Source: Alphaproteobacteria bacterium
GTDB lineage: Bacteria; Pseudomonadota; Alphaproteobacteria; Micropepsales; Micropepsaceae
NCBI GenBank assembly: GCA_021325375.1
Contig: JAJPHG010000007.1
Coordinates: forward strand, 1-64,000
Length of the DNA: 64,000 bases
Direction: 5' to 3'
Position numbers and translations under genes: made by a program. The number at the start of each line of letters is the position of its first letter. Position 1 is the stretch's first letter. Below, piece by piece: positions 26,932 through 37,663 of this stretch. The notes beneath the pieces are model-generated. The model ran no database searches and was not told the origin of the DNA. It saw only the letters and a program-made list of their open reading frames with translations.

Positions 26932-28461
26932 TTAGTAGAAAGGCGACATCAGCTTGTAGGATTCGACGCGCCCGACTTTCGCGATCTCGGCGGAAACGTC
27001 GGGACGGGCGCGCAGCGTGATCCAGGCGGCATGGACCGCGGCCTCGCGCGCGGTGGCGTTCGACAGCGGCAGGTAGTCCTGCAGACGGTAGAGCATGTCG
27101 CTGCGCGTCGACACGTCCTCCAATTGCGCGATGACATGCGCCGCCGCGGCGTCGAGATCGCCGACGAACAGCATGGTGTTCAGATAAGGCTGCGTCCCGT
27201 CATCGGCATGCGCCTTCATGTAGTCGAGCGTCTTGGCGAGATTGTCCTTGTCGGCGAGCGCGAAATAGGCGCAAGCCTGCGCATCTTCCAGCGACATGCG
27301 GCCATAAGGGCTCACATCCGAAGGCTTGAGCGCCTCCACCGCGCGCAATGCGTCTTTCGGCCGGTCATGGACGTCGTATTCGCCCGCGAGGTTGATGGCC
27401 TGGCTGACGTTGACCCTCATGCCCTTTTCCTTCGCGGCCGCGCCGCTTTCCAGCGCGCGGAAAGCCTCGTCGTCGCGGCCGAGGCGGAACAGCGCGCGCG
27501 AGCGCTGGTCGAGGGACCAGTTGAGCTGGTCGCCCGTGTCGCTGAAGGCGTCGGGCTTGGCCTTGGCGCGGGCGATCGCGGAATCGAGCAGGTCCAGCGA
27601 CTCCCGCAAACGGCTCAGATAGAACAGCGTGTCGGCGGCGCGGTTGACGCCCTCGAGCTTGTCCGGCGCGGCGGTCCGGGCGGCGCGCTCGGCGGCGAGC
27701 AGGCCGTCATAGGCTTTCATGACGTCGTAATGTTGCGGATCGGCGGCGACGAGCGCGTCGAAACGCTTGTCGCTGCGCATCCAGATCAGCACCTCGGGAT
27801 CGCCGATCGCAGCCGCCGCCTCTTTCGCCCCCTTCAGGTCGCCCTGTGCCAGGCGTATGCGGACCAGGCCGAACCAGAGCCCGTCCGCGACCTTGAAGGG
27901 ACTTTCGGGTTTCCACTTGGCATCGAATAGCGCGCTCAACAGCGCCTCGGCCGTCTGCGGATCGCCGGAGGGCTTCTGCGCCTCCTTCGCCAAGCGGAAG
28001 ATGGCGTCGTCTTTGTACTGGCTCAGCGCATCGGGCCAATTGCGCGCCAGCTTCGCGGCCGCGCGCGCCGCGTCGGTATAGTCCGCCAGAGCGTAGGAAT
28101 TCTCGAGGCGCAGGTCCCAGTCGTTTTTGTCCGCCTGCCGCATCGCGCTCGCCTGGGCGAGGGCGTCCTTGGCCGCGTCGTGTTTGTCTTCGTCGAAGAG
28201 CACCGCGCCGTAGAGAAGATAGGCCATGTGCTTCTCGTCGTCGGTGAGCCGCGCGAAGGCGGGATCGGAGAGAATTCCCCCGAGCGCCTGCTCCATGGTC
28301 TTCTTGTCGCCGTTTCCCTGTTGGATCTGAAGCACCACGGCGGCGAGCGCCGCGTGTTCGTGCTCCAGGGCCTGATCGGGCGCGGATTTGGTATCCTGCG
28401 CGGCGAAGGATTGACCGGCCCACAAGATCGCCACGGCCGCGACCGTGCATAGTCTGCGCAT
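26932..28461 (-). CDS. periplasmic alpha-helical (TPR-like) protein
   Basis: A 509-residue exported protein with a signal peptide (RRLCTVAAVAILWAGQSFA). The rest is almost entirely helical with irregular 34-residue TPR-like periodicity, for example AYLLYGAVLFDEDKHDAAKD, RALFRLGRDDEAFRALE and DAQACAYFALADKDN. It is probably a protein-protein interaction scaffold in the periplasm. No enzymatic motif is seen. ATG 28461 has AGGGGGGAC upstream. Its start lies 58 nt past the PQQ dehydrogenase stop on the same strand, so the two may be cotranscribed. Confidence 0.65.
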   Translation of the reverse strand: MRRLCTVAAVAILWAGQSFAAQDTKSAPDQALEHEHAALAAVVLQIQQGNGDKKTMEQALGGILSDPAFARLTDDEKHMAYLLYGAVLFDEDKHDAAKDALAQASAMRQADKNDWDLRLENSYALADYTDAARAAAKLARNWPDALSQYKDDAIFRLAKEAQKPSGDPQTAEALLSALFDAKWKPESPFKVADGLWFGLVRIRLAQGDLKGAKEAAAAIGDPEVLIWMRSDKRFDALVAADPQHYDVMKAYDGLLAAERAARTAAPDKLEGVNRAADTLFYLSRLRESLDLLDSAIARAKAKPDAFSDTGDQLNWSLDQRSRALFRLGRDDEAFRALESGAAAKEKGMRVNVSQAINLAGEYDVHDRPKDALRAVEALKPSDVSPYGRMSLEDAQACAYFALADKDNLAKTLDYMKAHADDGTQPYLNTMLFVGDLDAAAAHVIAQLEDVSTRSDMLYRLQDYLPLSNATAREAAVHAAWITLRARPDVSAEIAKVGRVESYKLMSPFY

Positions 28462-28519
28462 AAAAAGTCCCCCCTGAACCCTGCATCCCTTATAGCGCGG
28501 CTCGAGGGACGTGTCGCTT

Positions 28520-30412
28520 TCAGCGCGGCAAGGCGAACGCCACCATCTCGTCGCCGCGCTTGGTGCCGAGCTTGGAATGGCCGCCGGCGGCGATGACGAC
28601 GTATTGACGGCCCTTCCACACATAGCTCATCGGCGTCGCCTGGCCGCCGGCGGGAAGGCGTCCGCGCCACAGCTCCGCGCCGGTCCTGGCGTCGAAGGCG
28701 CGAAGATAGTCGTCCATCGCGGCGCCGATGAAGACCAGTCCGCCCGCCGTCGCCATCGGGCCGCCGAGATTGGGCGTGCCGGTCTTGCCCAAGAGATATT
28801 CGCTGAACGGCGCCATGTCCTCGGTCGTGCCCAGCGGCACGGACCAGAGGATCTTTCCGTCGTGCATGTCGATGGCGTGGAGCTGGCCCCAGGGCGGCGG
28901 ATTGCACGGCATGCCGATAGGCGAGAGTATCGTCTCGCGCATCATGCCGAACGGCGCGCCCTTGTTGGGCGAGACCTCCTTGTCGAAGAAGCGTTCCTCG
29001 ACCTGGTCGTAGTCCTTGCGCTTGATGAGCGCGACCAGATGCATCGCGCTCGACGTGTTGACATAGACGACGTCGCGGGCCTGGTCGAAGGCGAGCCCGC
29101 CCCAATTCGTGCCGCCGCCGGTGAAGGGATAGAGGATCGTGCCTTGCTCGCTGGGGGGCGTGTACAGGCCGTCATGGCGGGCCGCCGCGATCTTGTCGCG
29201 GCATTTGCCGCGGTCCCAGAACGTCATGCCGAATGCGTCTTCGGGCTTGATATGATTGGGCGCGAGCGCGGGAGGCGCGATGGGGATCGGTTGCGTCGGC
29301 GAAAGCACTTCGCCGGGTGCGCCGCCTTGCGGCACCTTGCGCTCGACGACCGGGATCAACGGCACCCCGCTGTCGCGCGTCAGGGTGAAGAGCAGTCCCT
29401 GCTTGGTCGGCTGCAGCACCGCGGCCTCGGTCCTGCCGCGATAGGTGACGACGCCCAAGGTCGGCTGCGCGGGGATGTCGTAGTCCCACACGTCGTGATG
29501 CGTCGTCTGGAACGACCATGCGACCTCGCCGGTCGCGATCTTGAGTGCTACGACCGAGTTCGCATAGTGGCCGTCGCCCACACGCATCCCGCCCCAGAAA
29601 TCCGGGCTGGTGCTCGACACGGGCAGGAAGACGAGGCCGCGCTGCTCGTCGACGCTCATGGGTGCCCAAACGTTCGCGGCACCGCCGCGGAACGGCGGCT
29701 TGGCATCGCCCAGCGGATCGAAGCTCCAGCGCGGTGCGCCGGTGATCGCGTCGAAGGCGTGCACCGTGCCGCGCAGCTCGTCGACCTTCTGGTTGTCGTC
29801 GATGGAGGAGCCGACGATCACGACGCCGTGGCTCACCACCGGCGCCGAGGTCGTGTGGATGCGGCCGAAGCGTTTGGTGCGGCCCTCGCGCTGCTCGCCG
29901 GGCGGGATGACGACCGTACCGCCTTGGCCAAAGCCCGCGACGGGCTTGCCGGTCGCGGCGTCGAGCGCGATCAGGCGGCGGTCCGCGGTGTTGAGATAGA
30001 TGCGACCGCCGCTATAGGCCACGCCGCGGCAGATATAGTCGTTGGGATAGCGGATCTCGATGTTGAGCTTCGGGTCGAAACGCCAGAGCTGGCGGCCGGT
30101 GCCGGGATCGAGCGCGCTCACCTCGTTGAACGGCGAGCAGACATACAGCCGCCCGTCGGCCAGGATCGGTGTGTCCTCGAACGAGGCGCGCTTGATGACG
30201 TCGCCCTTGCTGGCGAGATCGCCGGTCGAGAAGCTCCACGCCTGCTGGAGATGGGCGACATTCGCCGGCGTGATCTGGGCCGCGGCCGAGAAGCGCTGCC
30301 CCCGCTCGTCGCCGCCATAGGCAAGCCATCCGGCGTCCGCGGCCCGGGCGCAGGGCGCCGTCAGGACGGCGGCGACCACGAGACCCACTGCCACATCGCG
30401 CATCCGTGCCAT
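28520..30412 (-). CDS. PQQ-dependent dehydrogenase (periplasmic quinoprotein)
   Basis: A 630-residue eight-bladed propeller quinoprotein with a cleavable signal (VAVGLVVAAVLTAPCARA). It begins the mature part with WLAYGGDERGQRFS, typical of the glucose/quinate/glycerol branch. Further propeller repeats include TGRQLWRFDPKL, ATGEVAWSFQTTHHDVWDYD and TGAELWRGRLPAGGQATPM. It lacks the N-terminal membrane segments of membrane glucose dehydrogenase, so it is soluble or peripheral. It should oxidise an alcohol or sugar and pass electrons to the respiratory chain. No pqq synthesis genes are in the window. ATG 30412 has GAGGAAG upstream. Confidence 0.85.
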   Translation of the reverse strand: MARMRDVAVGLVVAAVLTAPCARAADAGWLAYGGDERGQRFSAAAQITPANVAHLQQAWSFSTGDLASKGDVIKRASFEDTPILADGRLYVCSPFNEVSALDPGTGRQLWRFDPKLNIEIRYPNDYICRGVAYSGGRIYLNTADRRLIALDAATGKPVAGFGQGGTVVIPPGEQREGRTKRFGRIHTTSAPVVSHGVVIVGSSIDDNQKVDELRGTVHAFDAITGAPRWSFDPLGDAKPPFRGGAANVWAPMSVDEQRGLVFLPVSSTSPDFWGGMRVGDGHYANSVVALKIATGEVAWSFQTTHHDVWDYDIPAQPTLGVVTYRGRTEAAVLQPTKQGLLFTLTRDSGVPLIPVVERKVPQGGAPGEVLSPTQPIPIAPPALAPNHIKPEDAFGMTFWDRGKCRDKIAAARHDGLYTPPSEQGTILYPFTGGGTNWGGLAFDQARDVVYVNTSSAMHLVALIKRKDYDQVEERFFDKEVSPNKGAPFGMMRETILSPIGMPCNPPPWGQLHAIDMHDGKILWSVPLGTTEDMAPFSEYLLGKTGTPNLGGPMATAGGLVFIGAAMDDYLRAFDARTGAELWRGRLPAGGQATPMSYVWKGRQYVVIAAGGHSKLGTKRGDEMVAFALPR

Positions 30413-30519
30413 ATCTTCCTCTCATGTCCGGTCCCACCCAATCTGCGTCTTCGACCCGCGTCGCGAAAGGGCGCGGGGGCGGCGCGCGCGGAATAGGTGA
30501 TATCTGGCAATGGCTTGGG

Positions 30520-31344
30520 ATGAGCGGCGATGCCTTGGGGACGAGCGGCACGCTGCGGCGGACCTTCCTCTACGGATTTGCCGCCGCGGGGGTGATGGTC
30601 GCGGCCGTCAACACCCTCAACGTCATCACCATGGGGCACGAGCAACCGCAGCTCGGCCTGGCTGGGCCTCTGGTCTGGGAAGGATCGAGCTGGATCTCGC
30701 TGGTGCTGCTCTTCTGGATCCCCTGGATCGGCTACCGGCTGGCGCCGCCCTTCGTGCGGCCGCGCTGGTGGCTGCTGGCGCATGTGCCGGCGGCGCTTTT
30801 GTTCTCGCTCGCCCATGTCGTGGGGTTCATCGCCCTGCGCAAGCTCGTCTATTGGCTGGCGGGCGACACCTACCAGTTCGGCGCGTTCCTGCCCCATTTC
30901 TTCTACGAGTTGCGCAAGGATTCTCTCGGCTACGTGCTTTTCATCGCGGGCTTCGCGCTGATCGAGCATCTGCTTCGCCAGCAGCAGCTCATCGACACGC
31001 CGGGCCAGACGCTGACCTTCGACATCCGCGACGGCCAGCGCCTCATCCGCGTCTCGCTGTGCGACATCCTGGCGGTGACCTCGGCGGGCAACTATGTCGA
31101 GTTCGTGCTCGCCGACGGCCGCCGGCCGATGATGCGCTCGCCGCTCTCCGCGCTGGAGGACGAGCTCGGCTCGCGCGGCTTCGTGCGCACGCACCGTTCC
31201 TGGGTGGTCAACGCCGCGCGCATGACCAGGCTCGAGCCTGAAGGCTCCGGCGACTACACGGTGGAATTGGAAAGCCTGAAGGTGCCGCTGTCGCGGCGCT
31301 ATCCGCAGGCGCTGGCAAGGTTGCGGGGAACGGCAACGCCCTAA
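30520..31344 (+). CDS. membrane-anchored LytTR-type transcriptional regulator
   Basis: About 274 residues. Four hydrophobic segments occupy the N-terminal half (YGFAAAGVMVAAVNTL, SLVLLFWIPWIGY, LLFSLAHVVGFIAL, YVLFIAGFALIEHLL). The last 100 residues are a LytTR DNA-binding domain: ISLCDILAVTSAGNYVEFVLADG-type strands, then RTHRSWVVNAARM. No receiver domain is present. The upstream frame is open to 30424, but its third positions are less GC-biased and that start would leave only 11 nt to the divergent PQQ dehydrogenase ATG, so the internal ATG 30520 is preferred. It may control its divergent neighbour. Confidence 0.75.
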   Translation: MSGDALGTSGTLRRTFLYGFAAAGVMVAAVNTLNVITMGHEQPQLGLAGPLVWEGSSWISLVLLFWIPWIGYRLAPPFVRPRWWLLAHVPAALLFSLAHVVGFIALRKLVYWLAGDTYQFGAFLPHFFYELRKDSLGYVLFIAGFALIEHLLRQQQLIDTPGQTLTFDIRDGQRLIRVSLCDILAVTSAGNYVEFVLADGRRPMMRSPLSALEDELGSRGFVRTHRSWVVNAARMTRLEPEGSGDYTVELESLKVPLSRRYPQALARLRGTATP

Positions 31345-31350
31345 CCACAT

Positions 31351-31441
31351 TCGTCATGGCCGCCTTGAGGCGGCCATCCAGAGTCACTTCGCTCGCTGAC
31401 GCTCGCTTGCTGGGTGGCCGGGTCAAGCCCGGCCATGACGA
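31351..31441. repeat. Intergenic palindromic repeat, type S (copy S1)
   Basis: A 91-bp element with a hairpin at each end (CATGGCCGCC-TTGA-GGCGGCCAT and GGCCGGG-TCAA-CCCGGCC types) joined by GCTCGCTGACGCTCGCTTGC. The second copy, at 38791-38878, is the reverse complement with small changes. It lies between the convergent LytTR gene and the hypothetical gene 31447-32283. Confidence 0.88.
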
Positions 31442-31446
31442 GTATT

Positions 31447-32283
31447 TTAAGCAAGAAGCCTCCTGACGAACCTGCGATATTCCACGGCGACGGTGGCGTT
31501 GAAGTCCTTCGCATAATGTCCCGACTCCGCGACGATCGCGGTCTCGACGCCATGCCTGGCGACGAGCTCGGCCGGGTCCCAGGTCGCGATGCCGAGGCGG
31601 GTGGCGACCGTCTTGAGCTGCGCCTTGAAGCCTTGCGGCCAGTCGACGGCGCGCCCGTCGGGCATGTAGCGGAAATTGTGCAGCACCATGCCGACCGCGC
31701 CGCCGAGGAACGCGCGTATGGCGCAAAGGCGGGCATGGATCTCATCCTCGCCCGCGACGTGCGAGCGCGTCCGCGCGACGAGGGCGCAAGCGAAATCGTG
31801 TCCTTTGAGATGCGCGATCAGCGCCGCGGCGCTCTTTTCGCGAAGCGCGTCGTTGTCCTTCGTCAAGGCGTTCAGCCAGGCCGCCGCCGGTTTGCGGTCG
31901 CCGGCCGCGTCGGCCAGCGCATAGACGAGAACGCGCACCCGGTTGCGGTTCAGGACATAGCCGTCATATTCGAGCTCGACCGGCGAGCCGATCTCCATGA
32001 GGCAGACATCGGCGGCGGCGACGCGCTCTGCCGCGCCCGCGGTCAGTTCCGAAGGCAGCGTCTCGTGATAGCACAGGTCGGACAGGACCGGCGGCGGCAG
32101 AGGGGTCGCGCCGCGCACGATGTCGATGAGCTGCTGCGCGGCTCCGGGGGTCAAGACCAGCGGCCAGCGCGGGAAGCCGATCTCGCTCAAGACCGAAGAG
32201 ATGACCTGCCTGCGATGCAGGCGCATCAGGGGAATCGTCAGCGTGCAGGCGCCCAGGGGCAGCACGCCGGGACGATCCTTCAT
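31447..32283 (-). CDS. hypothetical protein, possibly SGNH-hydrolase-like
   Basis: A 278-residue product without signal peptide. The N-terminal LPLGACTLTIPL, the central DVCLMEIGSP and the C-terminal ESGHYAKDFNATVAVEYRRF are arranged as in some GSCFA/SGNH-like proteins, but the match is weak and no function is claimed. It overlaps the ATPase zeta gene by an ATGA (its ATG at 32283, the zeta stop TGA at 32282-32280), which shows tight translational coupling. Downstream is the type-S repeat. Confidence 0.6.
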   Translation of the reverse strand: MKDRPGVLPLGACTLTIPLMRLHRRQVISSVLSEIGFPRWPLVLTPGAAQQLIDIVRGATPLPPPVLSDLCYHETLPSELTAGAAERVAAADVCLMEIGSPVELEYDGYVLNRNRVRVLVYALADAAGDRKPAAAWLNALTKDNDALREKSAAALIAHLKGHDFACALVARTRSHVAGEDEIHARLCAIRAFLGGAVGMVLHNFRYMPDGRAVDWPQGFKAQLKTVATRLGIATWDPAELVARHGVETAIVAESGHYAKDFNATVAVEYRRFVRRLLA

Positions 32284-32612
32284 TTTTTCGCTTCGCCCAT
32301 CACCTGCTCGCCGGCGACCTCGAGCAGCTCCTCCATCTTAGCGCGGATGACGCGGTCGGCGCGCGCGAGCTTGGCGGCGTCGAAATCGGCGCGGAGCTTG
32401 CGGAACACGTCCTCGCTGCCGGCTTCCTGGAAATCGGCCTGCACGACGCTCATCGCGTATTCCTTGGCCTTGTCGGCGCCGAAGCCCATCTCCTGCGCCG
32501 CCCACAGCCCCAGGAGCTTGTTTCGCCGCGCCATGACCTTGAAGCGCATCTCCTCGTCATGGGCCCATTTGCTCTCGAAGCCCCTCTCGCGGTCCTTGAA
32601 GGCATCGGTCAT
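32280..32612 (-). CDS. F1Fo-ATPase inhibitor zeta subunit (DUF1476)
   Basis: The 110-residue product matches DUF1476, identified in Paracoccus as the zeta inhibitor that blocks reverse rotation of the alphaproteobacterial F1-ATPase. Seen are the N-terminal inhibitory-like segment DAFKDRERGFESKWAHDEEM, the hydrophobic LLGLWAAQEMG, and a four-helix remainder ending EQVMGEAKK. It is all-helical, cytoplasmic and of normal length. The gene is divergent from purC, which is its usual alphaproteobacterial neighbour. Confidence 0.88.
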   Translation of the reverse strand: MTDAFKDRERGFESKWAHDEEMRFKVMARRNKLLGLWAAQEMGFGADKAKEYAMSVVQADFQEAGSEDVFRKLRADFDAAKLARADRVIRAKMEELLEVAGEQVMGEAKK

Positions 32613-32695
32613 GTCACAACCCTTTGATAATTAAGGAGAAATTCAGGTCCGCGCGAGCGCCACGCGAGTCGGTCCAAACCGCCCACAGATAGGGC

Positions 32696-32745
32696 CGATT
32701 GCGGCCAATCGCAACGTTGTGCGCACCGGTCGCCCTCGCTATTTT
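32696..32745 (+). promoter_or_regulatory. Candidate purC operon promoter
   Basis: TTGTGC (32717-32722) and TATTTT (32740-32745) are separated by 17 nt and lie 57 nt before the purC ATG. Just upstream is the inverted repeat CGATTG-CGGC-CAATCG (32696-32711), which could be a regulator site. No purine riboswitch fold was found in the 190-nt gap between the zeta and purC genes. Confidence 0.4.
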
Positions 32746-32802
32746 GCTCCTTTGACGGGGTCCCGTCTTCCGTTTTGGGCGCACGCGCCTGAAGGAAATC
32801 CC

Positions 32803-33567
32803 ATGAAACGCCGCCGCCAGATCTACGAGGGCAAGGCCAAGATCCTCTATGAGGGGCCCGAGCCCGGAACGCTCATCCAGTATTTCAAGGACGACACCAC
32901 CGCCTTCGACGCCACCAAGAAGGCCGTGCTCGACGGCAAGGGCGTGCTCAACAACCGCATCAGCGAATATCTGATGACGCAGCTGAACGCGATCGGGGTG
33001 CCGACCCATTTCGTGCGCCGCATCAACATGCGCGAGCAGCTCGTCAAGGAAGTGGAGATCATCCCGCTCGAGGTCGTGGTGCGCAACGTCGCCGCCGGCT
33101 CGCTCTCCAAGCGGCTGGGCATCGAGGAAGGCACCGCGCTGCCGCGCTCGATCATCGAGTACTACTACAAGAGCGACGCGCTGCACGATCCCTGGGTCAG
33201 CGAGGAGCACATCACCGCCTTCGGCTGGGCGAGCCCGCAGGACCTCGACGACATGGTGAACCTCACCATCCGCATCAACGATTTCCTCTCCGGCCTGTTC
33301 CTCGGCGTCGGCATCCGTCTCGTCGACTTCAAGGTCGAGTTCGGGCGGCTGTGGGAGAACGACTACATGCGCATCGTGCTCGCCGATGAGATCAGCCCGG
33401 ATTCGTGCCGGCTGTGGGATGCGCAGACCAACAACAAGCTCGACAAGGACCGTTTCCGCCGCGATCTCGGCGGCGTCGTCGAGGCCTACAGCGAAGTCGC
33501 GCGCCGGTTGGGCATCATGCCGGAATCGCCCGCGCCCGAGAACAGAGGCCCCCAGCTCGTCCGATGA
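32803..33567 (+). CDS. purC: phosphoribosylaminoimidazole-succinocarboxamide synthase
   Basis: SAICAR synthetase of purine biosynthesis, joining aspartate to CAIR with ATP. The 254-residue protein begins [16 protein letters not shown], has [13 protein letters not shown], the [11 protein letters not shown] and [26 protein letters not shown] core, and the late DFKVEFG and [14 protein letters not shown] motifs. All are canonical for PurC. AAGGAAAT precedes ATG 32803. Its TGA overlaps the purS ATG (ATGA), so translation is coupled. Confidence 0.97.
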   Translation: MKRRRQIYEGKAKILYEGPEPGTLIQYFKDDTTAFDATKKAVLDGKGVLNNRISEYLMTQLNAIGVPTHFVRRINMREQLVKEVEIIPLEVVVRNVAAGSLSKRLGIEEGTALPRSIIEYYYKSDALHDPWVSEEHITAFGWASPQDLDDMVNLTIRINDFLSGLFLGVGIRLVDFKVEFGRLWENDYMRIVLADEISPDSCRLWDAQTNNKLDKDRFRRDLGGVVEAYSEVARRLGIMPESPAPENRGPQLVR

Positions 33568-33806
33568 AAGCACGTGTGTTCGTCACCCTGAAGAACGGCG
33601 TCCTCGATCCGCAAGGCAAGGCCATCGGCCACGCGCTGAACGGGCTGGGCTTCGGCGCGGTCGGCGAGGTGCGCCAGGGCAAGGTCATCGACATCGATCT
33701 CGCGGAGAGCGACGCCGCGAAGGCGAAAGCGTCGCTCAAGGACATGTGCGAGAAGCTCCTCGCCAATACGGTGATCGAGAAGTATGAGATCGAACTGAAG
33801 GCATGA
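33564..33806 (+). CDS. purS: phosphoribosylformylglycinamidine synthase subunit PurS
   Basis: The 80-residue PurS bridges PurQ and PurL in the three-part FGAM synthase and helps channel ammonia. It shows the family's [20 protein letters not shown] start, [18 protein letters not shown] strand and [17 protein letters not shown] end. The start ATG 33564 overlaps the purC stop. A 127-bp type-R repeat separates it from purQ, which is unusual for such a tightly linked complex. Confidence 0.95.
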   Translation: MKARVFVTLKNGVLDPQGKAIGHALNGLGFGAVGEVRQGKVIDIDLAESDAAKAKASLKDMCEKLLANTVIEKYEIELKA

Positions 33807-33815
33807 ATCCCCACT

Positions 33816-33942
33816 TGTCATGGCCCGCGAATGCGGGCCACCCAGGTGACGTCTTCAAAGCTCTCGAAGGTTGGAAGGAATGCCGGGATGACCTCCATTG
33901 TGCAGAACCGAACTGGGTGGCCCGCATTCGCGGGCCATGACA
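33816..33942. repeat. Intergenic palindromic repeat, type R, within the purine operon (copy R4)
   Basis: Outer arms as in the other copies (left TGTCATGGCCCGCGAATGCG at 33816, right arm ending 33942) without the inner module. It fills most of the 158-nt gap between purS and purQ, so any hairpin in the RNA would act inside the operon. The purQ ribosome site GGAGGT lies 12-17 nt downstream of the right arm. Confidence 0.9.
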
Positions 33943-33964
33943 GGTTTGGTTTGGAGGTTCGAAC

Positions 33965-34633
33965 GTGAAGAGCGCCGTCGTCGTTTTCCCAGCTTCCAAT
34001 TGCGACCGCGACGCGGCGGTGGCGCTTCAGAGCCTCACCGGCAAGAAGCCGCACATGGTGTGGCACCAGGAAAGCCACCTGCCCGAGGTCGATCTCGTCG
34101 TGCTGCCCGGCGGGTTCTCCTACGGCGACTATCTGCGCTGCGGCGCGATGGCGAGCCAGTCGGCGGTGATGCGCGCGGTCAAGGCGCATGCCGACAAGGG
34201 CGGCGCGGTGCTCGGCATCTGCAACGGCTTCCAGGTGCTCACCGAGACGCACATGCTTCCCGGCGCCCTGATGCGCAACGCGGACCTCAAATTCGTCTGC
34301 CGCCCGGTCGCGCTGGAGATCGAGGAGACGCAGTCGCTCTTCACCCGCAAATACGAGAAGGGCCAGCGCGTGCATTTCCCCGTCGCGCATGGCGAGGGAA
34401 ACTATTTCGCCGACGAGGAGACGCTGGACCGTCTCGAAGGCGAGAACCGCGTCGTCTTCCGCTATGCCGACGGCGACAACCCGAACGGCTCGGCGCGCAA
34501 CATCGCCGGCATCCTGAACGAAAGGCGCAACGTCATGGCGCTGATGCCGCATCCCGAGCGCGTCGTCGACCCGCTGCTCGGCGGCACCGACGGCGTGGGC
34601 CTGTTCCAGAGCTTGATCGAGACGTTGTCGTGA
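33965..34633 (+). CDS. purQ: phosphoribosylformylglycinamidine synthase subunit PurQ
   Basis: The glutaminase subunit of FGAM synthase, supplying ammonia to PurL. The 222-residue class-I amidotransferase carries the oxyanion [12 protein letters not shown], nucleophile Cys86 in LGICNGFQ, and the catalytic His/Glu of MPHPER near the C-terminus. The start is a GTG at 33965 with a strong GGAGGT site. Its TGA overlaps the GTG of the next small gene (GTGA). Confidence 0.96.
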   Translation: MKSAVVVFPASNCDRDAAVALQSLTGKKPHMVWHQESHLPEVDLVVLPGGFSYGDYLRCGAMASQSAVMRAVKAHADKGGAVLGICNGFQVLTETHMLPGALMRNADLKFVCRPVALEIEETQSLFTRKYEKGQRVHFPVAHGEGNYFADEETLDRLEGENRVVFRYADGDNPNGSARNIAGILNERRNVMALMPHPERVVDPLLGGTDGVGLFQSLIETLS

Positions 34634-34962
34634 CGCGTGTAGCGGCTATCATGGGGGTTTTGGCTTTCCTTTCGGCTGGTGCCGCCAAAGCCGAACATGG
34701 GAAGGCGTCAGGTTTCATGACCGCTTGCCAAATTGCCGAAGAGAAATTCTGTGAGCATTTCTCCTCGGGCGCATTTCAAGCCTACGAAGACATGCACGTC
34801 ATCTGTCCTGACCACGAACTTCATTCAGACGAGGTATGGGAAATGATGAAAGCATACTTCCTGAGTCACCCCGATCTTCGGCTTCCGACTTTCTCGGCCT
34901 ATGTTCATGCGGCTGCGGCTGAGAAATATCCCTGCGCAAACGCCAAACCCTCTCGCCCTTGA
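34630..34962 (+). CDS. secreted Rap1a/Tai-family immunity-like protein
   Basis: A 110-residue exported protein with a signal peptide ([18 protein letters not shown]). The mature part has four Cys in the Rap1a/Tai pattern (TACQI, KFCEHF, VICPDH, KYPCA) and the family's long helix: a segment like [20 protein letters not shown]. Rap1a/Tai proteins neutralise type VI amidase effectors, but many orphans exist. It overlaps purQ by GTGA (start GTG 34630; ATG 34651 is an alternative) and ends 4 nt before purL, so it is translated within the purine operon. No effector gene is nearby. Confidence 0.72.
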   Translation: MTRVAAIMGVLAFLSAGAAKAEHGKASGFMTACQIAEEKFCEHFSSGAFQAYEDMHVICPDHELHSDEVWEMMKAYFLSHPDLRLPTFSAYVHAAAAEKYPCANAKPSRP

Positions 34963-34966
34963 CGAT

Positions 34967-37168
<2,202 letters not shown>

Positions 37169-37181
37169 GCCCATCCAAAAG

Positions 37182-37334
37182 TGTCATGGCCCGCGACTGC
37201 GGGCCACCCAGCTGGGTTCTGCACGATCTGAGAAGATTCACGCGGAGCCGCGGAGAAGAGTTCAACTCCGCGGGATCCATTTGCGAGAGCAAAGCAGATG
37301 TCACCTGGGTGGCCCGCAGTCGCGGGCCATGACA
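37182..37334. repeat. Intergenic palindromic repeat, type R with inner module (copy R5)
   Basis: The arms carry the variant core GCGACTGCGGGCC in place of GCGAATGCGGGCC on the left, and the matching change on the right arm (ending 37334), so base pairing is kept. The order of the CCCAGCTGG and CCCAGGTGA ends is swapped relative to R1, as if the element were inverted. An inner module beginning CACGCGGAGCCGCGGAG is present. It lies between the codirectional purL and bolA genes. Confidence 0.9.
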
Positions 37335-37364
37335 ATGGGGGCGGATCGTTGCTAAGGTGCCTCC

Positions 37365-37598
37365 ATGCCCATGCCCGCCCATGAGATCGAAAGCCTGATC
37401 AAGGCCGCGTTCCCCGACGCGGAGGTGACGATGACCGCGCTCGCCGAAGACAACGATCATTGGGCGGCGATGGTCAGGAGCTCGGCGTTCAAGGGCAAGA
37501 CGCGCGTGCAGCAGCACCAGATGGTCTATGCCGCGCTCCAGGGCCGCATGGGCGGCGTCCTCCACGCGCTGTCGCTGCAGACCAGCGCGAAGGATTGA
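37365..37598 (+). CDS. BolA family protein
   Basis: A 77-residue BolA/IbaG-type protein. Features are the N-terminal helix HEIESLIKAAFPDAEV, the strand pair with HWAAMVRSSAFKGKTRVQQHQMVYAAL containing the conserved His, and GGVLHALSLQT. BolA proteins form Fe-S-bridged complexes with monothiol glutaredoxins; a Grx4-type gene lies two genes downstream. ATG 37365 has AAGGTG upstream; ATG 37371 is possible. Confidence 0.9.
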   Translation: MPMPAHEIESLIKAAFPDAEVTMTALAEDNDHWAAMVRSSAFKGKTRVQQHQMVYAALQGRMGGVLHALSLQTSAKD

Positions 37599-37663
37599 AA
37601 GATCAATTGAAGGTAGAGTCCGGCTGAGATAGCCTTCCGCGCGACTCATCGTCGGGGGCTTCG

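Noticed and set aside
28511-30496. A 661-codon open frame opposite the PQQ dehydrogenase
   Set aside because: Low-complexity Arg/Ala/Asp composition and no motif. The minus-strand quinoprotein explains the region fully.
32613-32802. A purine riboswitch before purC
   Set aside because: No conserved aptamer core or paired arms could be found; only a simple promoter and a short inverted repeat are visible.
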